This document shows positions 40,658 to 50,622 of a stretch of 64,000 nt of DNA, piece after piece. The DNA is from Streptomyces shenzhenensis (GTDB lineage Bacteria; Actinomycetota; Actinomycetes; Streptomycetales; Streptomycetaceae). A program made the position numbers and the translations under genes. Location of the stretch: contig NZ_JAJONF010000047.1 of assembly GCF_021462265.1 (NCBI RefSeq), positions 1 through 64,000 on the forward strand, written 5' to 3'. The notes under the pieces were generated by a model. It was not told the DNA's origin and did not search any database. It saw only the letters and a list, made by a program, of their open reading frames with translations. Positions within the stretch are counted from its first letter, which is position 1. Every line of letters starts with the position of its first letter.

Positions 40658-41824
40658 TCAGCTCTCCCGCCGCGCCGCGGCCCCCCGCAGCCCGTCCCGC
40701 AGGACCCGCGGCACCCACCCCTCGCGCAGCGCCCGCCGCACGAGATCCGCCTGCGAGGGCGGCGCCATGCCGTCGACCGGCGGATCGCGGTCGAGGTTGG
40801 TGGGGAACGGGTAACCCTCGGCGCTCGCGGCGATGACGTTCTCCAGCCACGCCTCGCCCGCCCCCTCCGACCGCCGCCGGCGCAGCACCGGGTAGACCGC
40901 GTTGGTCACCGCCTCCCGGTCCACGGTCTCCATGGCCCGCCCGAACGCCGAGGACACCTGGAGCAGGTTGGCCATCCGGCGCACGTCGAAGGTCCGGTTG
41001 GTGCCCGCCGCGTGGAACACGGCCGGGTTGAAGAACACCGCGTCACCCTTGGCGAGGGGCAGCTGCACATGACGGGCCTTGAAGTACTCCTGGAACTCCG
41101 GCCGCCGCCAGGCCAGATAGCCGGGCTCGTAGGTCTGCGAGTACGGCAGGTACATCGTCGGCCCCGACTCCACCGGCATGTCGCAGTGCGCGACCGCGCC
41201 CTGGAGGGTGAGCACGGGGGAGAGCCGGTGCACATGGGCCGGGTAGGCCTCGGCCTGTTCGTCGGAGAGGAAACCGAGGTGGTAGTCGCGGTGCGCGGTC
41301 TGCGCCGCGCCGCCCGGACTGACCACGTTGATCTGCGAGGTGACCTGGTAGCCGGGGCCCAGCCAGGCCCGCGAGACCAGGGCCACGATGTCGTTGGCGT
41401 AGTAGTCGGCGAACGCCTCCGGGTCGTACAGGGCGGCCTTCTCCAGGGCGTTCCACACCCGTTCGTTGGCGCCGGGCGCGGCGAAGTGGTCGCCGGCTCC
41501 CGCGCCGGACTCGTGCTGCTCCGAGATGAGCGCCTCGAACACCGCGGTGGCCCGGTCGACCACCTGCGGGTCGGGGAAGGCGCCCTTGAGGACGACGACG
41601 CCGGGACCGTCGGCCAGGGCCCGGACCAGTTCGGTCCGCACGCCGTGGGCCGCGTCCGCGGCGCGCAGCCGCGCACTGTCGTAGACGAGGACGTTGTCCT
41701 CGACGGCCGAGGCGTGGGGGTAGCCGGCCGGGTCAGTGGTCCGCTCGACCAGGGCACGGAAGGTGTCGAGGTCGCAGTCCTGCTGCGAGAACCAGGCGCG
41801 GCCCTGTTCGGCGGCGAGGGACAT
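40658..41824 (-). CDS. phytanoyl-CoA dioxygenase family protein
   Basis: A 388-residue Fe(II)/2-oxoglutarate-dependent oxygenase-like protein. TAHRDYHLG supplies the HxD-type iron pair and VFHAAGTNRTFD the distal histidine and the arginine for 2-oxoglutarate. It is longer than the typical 270-300 residues, with extra N- and C-terminal helical parts. The substrate is unknown; the position before iolG and next to a LacI regulator suggests action on a cyclitol or a methylated inositol, which is inference. I chose ATG 41824 with CAGGAC upstream. It is divergent from the LacI gene. Confidence 0.82.
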   Translation of the reverse strand: MSLAAEQGRAWFSQQDCDLDTFRALVERTTDPAGYPHASAVEDNVLVYDSARLRAADAAHGVRTELVRALADGPGVVVLKGAFPDPQVVDRATAVFEALISEQHESGAGAGDHFAAPGANERVWNALEKAALYDPEAFADYYANDIVALVSRAWLGPGYQVTSQINVVSPGGAAQTAHRDYHLGFLSDEQAEAYPAHVHRLSPVLTLQGAVAHCDMPVESGPTMYLPYSQTYEPGYLAWRRPEFQEYFKARHVQLPLAKGDAVFFNPAVFHAAGTNRTFDVRRMANLLQVSSAFGRAMETVDREAVTNAVYPVLRRRRSEGAGEAWLENVIAASAEGYPFPTNLDRDPPVDGMAPPSQADLVRRALREGWVPRVLRDGLRGAAARRES

Positions 41825-41946
41825 CGGTGTCCTGCTTTCGGTCACGGCCGTGGTCACGGCCACGGCGGGGCTCTGCCATTCTTGTCAGCACAAACCCCTC
41901 GAACAACCAGCAGAGACCCATCAAAAACCCCTCAAGGAGGCAGCCC

Positions 41947-42978
41947 GTGGGCCACCCCTTCCCCATCCGTGAGATCGCCCGTCAGGCAGGGCTCAGCGAG
42001 GCCACCGTGGACCGGGTGCTGAACGGCAGGGGCGGCGTCCGGGAGAGCACCGCCCGCGAGGTGGAGCGGGCCATCGCCGATCTGGACCGGCAGCGCACCC
42101 AGGTCCGGCTGGTGGGCCGTACGTTCATGGTCGACATCGTGATGCAGGCGCCCGAGCGGTTCACCACGGCGGTGCGCGGCGCGCTGGAGGCCGAGCTGCC
42201 GGCACTGCACCCCGCGGTGGTGCGCTCCCGGTTCCACTTCCGGGAGACCGGGCCGGTGGAGGAGCTGGTGCGGACCCTGGACCGGATAGCCCGCCGCGGC
42301 TCGCAGGGCGTGATCCTGAAGGCGCCGGACGTCCCCGAGGTCACCGCCACCGTCGGGCGCCTCAGGTCGGCGGACATCCCGGTCGTCACCCTCGTCACCG
42401 ACCTGCCCGCCAGCGGCCGGCTGGCCTACGTCGGCAGCGACAACCGGGCCGCCGGCGCCACCGCCGCCTACCTGATGGGCCAGTGGCTCGGCGACCGGCC
42501 CGGCAATGTCCTCACGAGCCTCAGCAGCGGGTTCTTCCGCAACGAGGAGGAGCGCGAGATGGGTTTCCGCAGCGCCATGCGGGCCAGGCATCCCGCGCGC
42601 ACCCTGGTGGAGATCGCCGAGGGGCAGGGACTGGACGCCACCCAGTACGACCTGGTCCGCGCCGCCCTGGAACGGGACCCGGAGATCCGCGCCGTCTACT
42701 CCATCGGCGGCGGCAACATCGCGACCCTGCGCGCCTTCGCCGACCTCGGCCGGACATGCGCCGTGTTCATCGCCCACGACCTCGACCACGACAACACCCG
42801 GCTGCTGCGCGAGCACCGCCTGTCCGCCGTCCTCCACCACGATCTGCGCCAGGACATGCGCGAGGCCTGCCACCTGGTGATGCGGGCCCAGGGCGCGCTG
42901 CCCCCGGCGGGCCCGACCCTGCCGTCGGCGATCCAGGTGGTCACGCCGTACAACATGCCCGCGCCCCCGGCCCGCTGA
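41947..42978 (+). CDS. LacI family transcriptional regulator
   Basis: A 343-residue LacI/GalR repressor. The DNA-binding domain is at residues 5-50 (IREIARQAGLSEATVDRVLN), followed by a sugar-binding domain (LAYVGSDNRAAGATAAYLMG, DDLDHDN-type AHDLDHDNTRLL). GTG 41947 has a perfect AAGGAGG. It is divergent from the phytanoyl-CoA-dioxygenase-like/iolG pair and probably controls it. The upstream region has two copies of AAACCCCTC (near 41890 and 41927). Confidence 0.92.
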   Translation: MGHPFPIREIARQAGLSEATVDRVLNGRGGVRESTAREVERAIADLDRQRTQVRLVGRTFMVDIVMQAPERFTTAVRGALEAELPALHPAVVRSRFHFRETGPVEELVRTLDRIARRGSQGVILKAPDVPEVTATVGRLRSADIPVVTLVTDLPASGRLAYVGSDNRAAGATAAYLMGQWLGDRPGNVLTSLSSGFFRNEEEREMGFRSAMRARHPARTLVEIAEGQGLDATQYDLVRAALERDPEIRAVYSIGGGNIATLRAFADLGRTCAVFIAHDLDHDNTRLLREHRLSAVLHHDLRQDMREACHLVMRAQGALPPAGPTLPSAIQVVTPYNMPAPPAR

Positions 42979-43002
42979 GCGTGTCCACGCCGCGCCGGGC
43001 AC

Positions 43003-43350
43003 TCACAGACTGATCGCGTACGCCTTGCGCAGCGTCTCGTGCACCGTCCAGGTCGTACGGTCGCCCGCGCGCAGTACGGCCATGTCCCCGGGGCCCACGG
43101 TGAACGTCGGGCCGCCCTCGACCTCGATCGTCGCGGAGCCGCTGACCACCACGAACAGCTCGTCGGCCTCGGTGTCGGTGACCACGCCCGGGGTGATCTG
43201 CCAGATCCCGCGGAGCTGCTTCCCGTCGGCCGACTCCCAGACCACCTTCCCGGTGACCTCGGGCGTGCCGGAGAGGACCTGCGCCGGATCGAGGGGGTCG
43301 GGTTCGAGCTCGGCGTCGGGGATGTGCAGGGCGAAGCTGTGCGTCGTCAT
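43003..43350 (-). CDS. small cupin protein
   Basis: A 115-residue cupin of the EutQ/DUF861 (cupin_3) type: GIWQITPGVVTDTEADELFVVVSG, then GPGDMAVLRAGDRTTW. The metal ligands are sparse, so it may bind a ligand or have lost metal. It is convergent with the LacI gene, 24 bp between the stops. Similar proteins are often found beside sugar or aminotransferase genes; no specific role can be given. Confidence 0.82.
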   Translation of the reverse strand: MTTHSFALHIPDAELEPDPLDPAQVLSGTPEVTGKVVWESADGKQLRGIWQITPGVVTDTEADELFVVVSGSATIEVEGGPTFTVGPGDMAVLRAGDRTTWTVHETLRKAYAISL

Positions 43351-43471
43351 GCGGCGACCCTAGCGAGCCGGCCGGTGCCCCGGCCGTGGACAGGGTGTGG
43401 GGCATCCGGCCGGCCGGGAGGACACTTCGTCGGGCCGGGTCCGGTGGCGGCCGGGCCCGGCCCGGGTGATC

Positions 43472-43507
43472 ATGGCGGACATGGCGGACATGGCGGACAT
43501 GGCTGAC
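43472..43507 (+). repeat. four tandem 9-bp repeats at start codon
   Basis: ATGGCGGAC is repeated three times and once as ATGGCTGAC, encoding MAD four times. Each unit offers an in-frame ATG. Copy number could vary by slippage without breaking the frame. Confidence 0.9.
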
Positions 43508-44011
43508 TCCACGACGGCCGGGTCGCAGCCGCGCGCGCACGACACCCGCGAGGCCATTCTGTTCGGCGGGGTCTACGGTGCCGTCCTGGCCTGCTCGATG
43601 GTGGCCGCGCTCAGCCAGTACGGCCACACCTCCCAGGCCAGCCGCCGCTACGACGCCCTCTGGCTCCTGGTCACCGCCTGCGCCTCCGCCCTGGCGCACG
43701 GCTACGCCCACTACATCGCCGAGCGGGCCCCGCACCGGCGCTGGGACGCGCTGCACACCCTGGCCCACGAATGGCCGCTGGTCACGGCCGTCCTGCCCAC
43801 GGTCTTCCTGCTCGCGGGCGCCGGCTGGGGCTGGTGGCCGCCCAAGGGCGTCGAATACCCGGCCTTCACCCTGAACATGATGATCCTCTTCGGCCTCGGC
43901 CTCGTCACCGCCCGCCGGTCGCGGCGGAGTTGGCCGGCCGCCGTACTGATCGGCATCGTCGACGCGCTGCTCGGGGTGATCGTGGTGGTGGCCAACGCAC
44001 TCATCAAGTAG
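43472..44011 (+). CDS. integral membrane protein of unknown function
   Basis: A 179-residue protein with about five hydrophobic segments (AILFGGVYGAVLACSMVAAL, LWLLVTACASALAHG, LVTAVLPTVFLLAGAGW, NMMILFGLGLVTA, PAAVLIGIVDALLGVIVVVA). I do not recognise the family with certainty; similar proteins are found widely in Streptomyces. The start is ambiguous because ATG occurs four times in a 9-bp tandem repeat (43472, 43481, 43490, 43499); no strong ribosome site favours one. Confidence 0.7.
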   Translation: MADMADMADMADSTTAGSQPRAHDTREAILFGGVYGAVLACSMVAALSQYGHTSQASRRYDALWLLVTACASALAHGYAHYIAERAPHRRWDALHTLAHEWPLVTAVLPTVFLLAGAGWGWWPPKGVEYPAFTLNMMILFGLGLVTARRSRRSWPAAVLIGIVDALLGVIVVVANALIK

Positions 44012-44143
44012 CGGTGCTGCGCGGACGCGGTGTGTCGCCGAGGTGCGGGCTGCGGTGCGGCCGCGGTGCGTGGCTGCGGTTCATTGAACGGTGAACGGTT
44101 TACGATCATTCAAGGGCACTGTTCCCGCGCGCGAGGAGCCGGC

Positions 44144-44587
44144 ATGACCACCGAGGACGCAGTCACCGCAGCGGCCGTCGACAGCCTGCGGGGGACCGGC
44201 GGTCCCCGGCTGCGCGACCCGCTCGCCGCGCTGATCCGTCATCGGCGCGTCGTCCCCCGCGAGACCCGGCCTTCCCGGCGCGAGCGGGCGGCGGCGGTCG
44301 CCCTCCGCACCCGGACCGGGCAGACCCGCACCGACACCCGGCAGGAGTTCGTCCTGCTCTCCGGCGGCTCGGTGGGCGCCCCGCTGAAGGGCACCGGACG
44401 GCACGCCTGCCGCCCCGGCGGCGCCCGCCCGGACTCCGGCGCGGTGTTCGCGGTCAGGGCGAGCCTGGTCAAGGAGAGCCCGGTCAAGGACTTCACCCCG
44501 ACCGACGACCCGGCCCCGGCCGGGGAGCACGGCGTGCCGGAACCGTTCCCGCACGCCCGCTTCGACCTGGTCCTGGAGCGCTCATGA
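44144..44587 (+). pseudogene. intradiol (hydroxyquinol-type) dioxygenase lacking its catalytic core
   Basis: A 147-codon intact frame that joins the two ends of a ~290-residue hydroxyquinol/chlorocatechol 1,2-dioxygenase. Residues 1-75 match the family's N-terminal helical domain (DAVTAAAVDSLRGTGGPRLR, then TRTGQTRTDTRQEFVLLS). Residues ~100-147 match its C-terminus (SGAVFAVRASLVKESPVKDF, TPTDDP, PFPHARFDLVLER). The central part with the two tyrosine and two histidine iron ligands is gone. A segment between (HRRVVPRETRPSRRERAAAV) has also drifted. ATG 44144 keeps a good GAGGAG site, and the stop overlaps the start of the maleylacetate reductase gene. The product cannot be an active dioxygenase, but its translation may still drive the next gene. 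Confidence 0.8.
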
Positions 44588-45654
44588 ACCCCTTCGACTT
44601 CGTGTACGAGACCAGGCCCGCCCGGGTGGTCTTCCGGCCCGGCGCCGCGCTCACCGCACCCGCCGAGGAGGCCCGGCACCTCGGGCTGCGGCGGCTGCTG
44701 GTGGTCAGCGGCGAGCGGGGCGCGGACACCGCGCGGGCGGTCGCCGACTCGCTCGGCCCGGCCTGCGCCGGCCTGCACACCGGGGCCCGGATGCACGTCC
44801 CCGTGGAAGTGGCCGACCGGGGCGTCCAGGCGGCCCGGGCCGCGGGCGCCGACGGCTGCGTGGCCGTCGGCGGCGGCTCGGCCATCGGCCTCGGCAAGGC
44901 CATCGCCCTGCGCACCGGCCTCTCGCTGATCGCCGTGCCCTCGACCTACGCCGGCTCCGAGATGACCCCGGTGTGGGGCCTGACCGAACACGGCGTCAAA
45001 CGCACCGGCCGTGACCCCGTCGTCCTGCCGCGCAGCGTCGTCTACGACCCCGAACTCACCCTCTCCCTGCCCGTCCCGCTCTCGGTGACCAGCGGGATCA
45101 ACGCCCTCGCCCACGCCGTCGAGGCGCTGTACGCCCCCGACGGCTCGCCGCTGGTCGCGCTGATGGCCGAGGAGGGCGTGCGGGCGCTGGCGGGCGCGCT
45201 GCCGGAGATCGCCGTCGCTCCGGAGGCCCTACCGGCCCGCTCCCGCGCCCTGTACGGCGCCTGGCTGTGCGGGGCCTGCCTGGGCGCCACCACCATGGGC
45301 CTGCACCACAAGCTGTGCCATGTCCTCGGCGGCACCTTCGGTCTCCCGCACGCCGAGACCCACACGGTCGTCCTGCCGTACGCCCTCGCCTTCAACGCGC
45401 CTGCCGCCCCGGAGGCGGCCGCCGCCGTGGCCCGGGCCCTGGACGCGGACGACGCCCCGGCCGCCCTCCAGGAACTGGCGGGCCGCCTGGGCGCACCCCG
45501 CTCCCTCGCCGAACTCGGCCTGAAACAAACAGACTTGGCGGCCGCCGCCGGCCAGATCGCAGGTCAGCCGTACGCCAACCCACGCCCGGTCACGACCGAC
45601 GACGCACTGACCGTACTGCGGGCGGCGTACGAGGGCAGCCCCGTCCGAACCTGA
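44584..45654 (+). CDS. maleylacetate reductase
   Basis: A 356-residue iron-type alcohol dehydrogenase family enzyme. VAVGGGSAIGLGKAIAL binds the cofactor, PSTYAGSEMTPVWGLTE is characteristic of maleylacetate reductases, and HHKLCHVLGG and PHAETH give the histidines of the metal-site region. It reduces maleylacetate to 3-oxoadipate in hydroxyquinol and chloroaromatic breakdown. ATG 44584 overlaps the stop of the damaged dioxygenase gene, the usual partner that makes maleylacetate. All family motifs look intact, so it may still work if maleylacetate comes from another dioxygenase. Confidence 0.9.
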   Translation: MNPFDFVYETRPARVVFRPGAALTAPAEEARHLGLRRLLVVSGERGADTARAVADSLGPACAGLHTGARMHVPVEVADRGVQAARAAGADGCVAVGGGSAIGLGKAIALRTGLSLIAVPSTYAGSEMTPVWGLTEHGVKRTGRDPVVLPRSVVYDPELTLSLPVPLSVTSGINALAHAVEALYAPDGSPLVALMAEEGVRALAGALPEIAVAPEALPARSRALYGAWLCGACLGATTMGLHHKLCHVLGGTFGLPHAETHTVVLPYALAFNAPAAPEAAAAVARALDADDAPAALQELAGRLGAPRSLAELGLKQTDLAAAAGQIAGQPYANPRPVTTDDALTVLRAAYEGSPVRT

Positions 45655-46489
45655 CCGGCGGCGGGCGGTGACCACCAGCCCTTTCGCCACGTCGCCCGAG
45701 GCCTGCTCGGCCACCCTGCGCGAGGTGCGTTCACCTGGCTCGCGGGGGACACGCGCCGCCGGAAGGGCCGCATCGCCCGGGCCAGGGCGAGAGGGCCGCC
45801 GCGGCGGGCTGGTGAACGCGCACCGACGTGGAGCCGGCACCGGCGACGGCCCGGCCCGCGACCGCCGCCGGTGCTCAACGGCGGAAATGCGCCGAACCGG
45901 CCCGGAATGCGGCCCAGTTGGCAGTGCCGAAGACACCCCGGGGCTGCCGGTGCCGACTGCCCGGAGCGGCACGTCGGTACAGGTCACACGGCATGTCCTG
46001 GATCACCGAGACGCCCGCGGGCGGTCTCGTGTCCCTGGACCCGGCTTCAGCCGCCGAGCACAAATTCCACACATCCTCTCTTCAGGCGGGCTTCGATGGT
46101 CTAGATTGACCTTGCTTCGCATGCTGGGACACGGAGCGACAAATGATGATCTATGAGTCCGGCGGCAAGGGCGGCCAGCAGCCGCTTCTCTGACGCAGGA
46201 CGTGGGGGCGGTGATCGACTCCGGGGCCCGAGAGGGGCCTTGGGTGCGGGGAGCACCCGAGGTTCGGCGGGTACCCGCAATCTCGTGTCCCTTGCAGGGC
46301 ACGCAAGTCCGCTGCGACAAGGGCGGATTGATCAGGTAGCGCTGAAGGGTCGCCATCCGCGGGGGCGGGGGCCGCCCGCGGGAGGAACAGCGCGGCGCGG
46401 GGAGCCGGGGGGCTTTCCGGGAGACGGCGTCTCCTGGGGGAGGAACGGCGTAAAGCACCACGTCGAACCACTGAGACCGGGGGGTTTCT
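45655..46489. other. 835-bp non-coding leader of the polysaccharide locus
   Basis: No supported gene lies between the maleylacetate reductase stop and the first polysaccharide gene. A possible promoter near 46080-46110 (TCTTCA, 17 bp, TAGATT) would leave a leader of about 380 bases, which contains G-rich runs. I saw no recognised riboswitch. Open frames on both strands lack support. Confidence 0.5.
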
Positions 46490-47968
46490 GTGCGGCAGGG
46501 GGGACTAGTCGGCCCTTTTCCGCCGGCGCGCGGGCGTCTGGCGGACGAGGAGGTCAGCAGGCCGGCGATCGAGTGGGAACAGCGGTACCGCCGTACCGTG
46601 ATCATCGGAGACACCGCGGCCACCGCCTTCGTGGTGGCGGGGATAGGCGAGTTCTTCGGGGCCCGGGACGCGGCCAACTGGCATGAGAAATGGGGGATTC
46701 TCGCGTTCGGCACCGAGTTGCTGGTGCTGTCGGCGCTTGCGGTGGGCCGGTCGTGGAGCCCGGCCGTGCTCGGCCAGGGCGCCGAGGAATTCCGCCGGCT
46801 CGGACGCTCACTGTTCGCCGCGACCGTCGTACTGGCGCTCGGCGGGATCGCCCTCACCTCGCGCAACATCAAGCTCTGGATCTTCGTGGCGATCCCCGCG
46901 ATCGGGCTCGTCATCATGTTCGCGCGGTATCTGCTCCGCCTCTCTTTGCACAGCCGGCGGAAGGAAGGGCGGTGCCTGAGACCGGTGCTCGCCGCCGGAA
47001 GCCCCGCCACCGTGCGCGACCTGATCACCCGGACCCGCAAGTTCCCGCACATCGGCTGGCGGGTGGAGGCGGTGTGCACGCCGGACGGTCGCGGGCTCGA
47101 CGGTGACGAACTGGACGGGGTGCCGGTCGTCGGCCGCCTGACGGACGTCGCCAAGCACGTCCGCCACGACGGCTACCGGGTCGTCGCGGTCACACCGGAC
47201 CCGTACTGGACGCCGGACCGGCTCCAGCGGCTGGCCTGGAACCTTGAGGGCAGCGACGCCGAGATGGTCGTGGCCCCGGTCCTGATGGAGGTGGCCGGCC
47301 CCCGGCTGCACGTCGACGCGGTGCTCGGGATCCCGCTGCTGCGGGTCAGCCTGCCGACCTTCACCGGGGGCCGCCGGGCGATCAAGGCGGTCGTCGACCG
47401 GGTGGGCGCGGCGGTCCTGCTGATGCTGTTCGCGCCGCTGATGGCGGGTGTCGCGCTGCTCGTGCTGGCGGACAGCCCCGGCGGGGCCTTCTACCGGCAG
47501 CGCAGGGTCGGCAAGGACGGCCGGGAGTTCACGATTCTCAAGTTCCGCACCATGGTCGTCGGGGCCCACCGGGCGCGTGCCGAACTCGCCGACCGCGACG
47601 AGGGCGCGGGGCTGCTGTTCAAGGTCCGCAGGGATCCGCGGGTGACCCGGGTCGGAGCGGTGCTGCGCCGGTACTCGATCGACGAACTCCCGCAGCTCTT
47701 CAACGTGCTCACCGGAGCGATGTCGCTCGTCGGCCCGCGGCCCCCGCTGCCGGAGGAGTGCGCCGCGTACGACCCGGACATCCGGCGGCGGCTGCTGGTC
47801 AAGCCCGGGCTCACCGGCCTGTGGCAGATCAGCGGACGCAGCGACCTGCCGTGGGAGGAGGCGGTCCGCCTCGACCTGCGGTACGTGGAGGACTGGTCGC
47901 TCGCCCTCGACACAGTGATCTTGTGGAAGACGATGCGCGCGGTACTCCACGGGCAGGGGGCCTACTGA
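46490..47968 (+). CDS. initiating undecaprenyl-phosphate sugar phosphotransferase
   Basis: A 492-residue membrane enzyme of the WbaP/exopolysaccharide polyprenyl glycosylphosphotransferase family. Four N-terminal membrane spans (to about residue 150) and a CoA-binding-like domain precede one further span and the catalytic bacterial sugar transferase domain (FYRQRRVGKDGREF, LKFRTMV, RRYSIDELPQLFNVL, SLVGPRPPLPEE, KPGLTGLWQISGR). It moves a hexose-1-phosphate onto undecaprenyl phosphate, starting repeat-unit assembly on the inner face of the membrane. GTG 46490 follows a G-rich stretch. It opens the plus-strand locus that runs to the window's end. Confidence 0.93.
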   Translation: MRQGGLVGPFPPARGRLADEEVSRPAIEWEQRYRRTVIIGDTAATAFVVAGIGEFFGARDAANWHEKWGILAFGTELLVLSALAVGRSWSPAVLGQGAEEFRRLGRSLFAATVVLALGGIALTSRNIKLWIFVAIPAIGLVIMFARYLLRLSLHSRRKEGRCLRPVLAAGSPATVRDLITRTRKFPHIGWRVEAVCTPDGRGLDGDELDGVPVVGRLTDVAKHVRHDGYRVVAVTPDPYWTPDRLQRLAWNLEGSDAEMVVAPVLMEVAGPRLHVDAVLGIPLLRVSLPTFTGGRRAIKAVVDRVGAAVLLMLFAPLMAGVALLVLADSPGGAFYRQRRVGKDGREFTILKFRTMVVGAHRARAELADRDEGAGLLFKVRRDPRVTRVGAVLRRYSIDELPQLFNVLTGAMSLVGPRPPLPEECAAYDPDIRRRLLVKPGLTGLWQISGRSDLPWEEAVRLDLRYVEDWSLALDTVILWKTMRAVLHGQGAY

Positions 47969-48050
47969 TGCGCGGGGGGCTGCGACCCAACGGTCCCGTC
48001 GACGCGCGGAGCGCAGGCCACAAGGGCCTGCCTGGGGGGAGGGACGGGTC

Positions 48051-49356
<1,306 letters not shown>

Positions 49357-49367
<11 letters not shown>

Positions 49368-50622
49368 CGCAACCAGCCGCGACGGGTCGAACCGGCGCGC
49401 GCTGATCATGGTGGAGAACCTGTCGGTGCCGTTCGACCGGCGGGTGTGGCAGGAGTGCACGACGTTGCGCGACGCGGGCTGGACGGTGCACGTCATCTGT
49501 CCGCAGGGGACCAAGCGCGACACCGAGCCGGAGGCGGAGATCGACGGGGTGCGGATCCACCGCTACCCGTTGCGCGCGGCCACCGGAGGCCCGGCGGGCT
49601 ACCTCAAGGAGTACGGAGCGGCGCTGTGGCACACGGCCCGGCTGGCCCGCAGGGTCGGCCCGGTCGACGTGGTGCACGCGTGCAACCCGCCCGACCTGCT
49701 GTTCCTGCCGGCCCTGTGGCTCAAGCGCCGCGGCGCACGGTTCGTCTTCGACCAGCACGACCTGGTACCCGAGCTGTACCTCTCCCGGTTCGGCCGCGGT
49801 GAGGACCTGCTCTACCGCGCCGTGTGCGCACTGGAACGGCGGACCTACCGGGCCGCGGACGTCGTCCTCGCCACGAACGAGAGCTACCGGGACGTCGCGG
49901 TGCGCCGTGGCGGCCGGCGGCCGGAGGACGTCTTCGTGGTGCGCAGCGCGCCCGCGATCGACCGCTTCCAACCGGTCCCGCCCGAGCCGGAGTTGAAGCG
50001 CGGCAAGCCTCATCTGCTGTGCTACCTGGGCGTCATGGGCCCGCAGGACGGCGTCGACTACGCGTTGCGGGCCCTCGCGAAGCTCCGCGACGACGTCGGG
50101 CGGACCGACTGGCACGCGGTGTTCGTCGGCTCCGGCGACGCCTTCGACGCCATGGTGGAGCTGGCCGGGCGGCTCGGTCTCTCCGATCAGGTGCAGTTCA
50201 CCGGGCGTATTCCGGACGCCGACCTGGTGCGCTACCTGTCCACCGCGGACGTCTGCCTTTCCCCCGACCCGCGCAATCCGCTCAACGACGTGTCGACCAT
50301 GAACAAGGTCCTCGAGTACATGGCGATGGGGCGGCCGATCGTCTCCTTCGACCTGAAGGAGGCGCGCGTCTCCGCCGGCGAGGCCGCCGTCTACGCGCCC
50401 GCCAACGACGAGGCCGAGTTCGCCGGACTCGTCGCGCTGCTCCTCGACGATCCGGACCAGCGGGCCAGGATGGGCAAGATCGGCCAGGAGCGGGTCAGCG
50501 GGCCGCTCTCCTGGCGGAACTCGCAGGCATCGCTGCTCGCCGCCTACGCCGCCGCCTGCCGTGACCACACACCGGTGCCGGCGGCCGATCCGGTACGGAC
50601 AGGGAAGAGGCAGCGCAGTTGA
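49357..50622 (+). CDS. GT4 glycosyltransferase
   Basis: A 421-residue GT-B glycosyltransferase of family 4. RALIMVENLSVPFDRRVWQE opens the acceptor domain and DVVHACNPPDLLF follows; the donor domain has YLGVMGPQDGVDYAL, VFVGSGDAFD, FTGRI, and NKVLEYMAMGRPIVSFDL with the conserved glutamate. I used TTG 49357, which overlaps the dehydrogenase stop by 11 bases, because the family begins before ATG 49408. It adds one sugar of the repeat unit on the cytoplasmic face. Confidence 0.88.
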
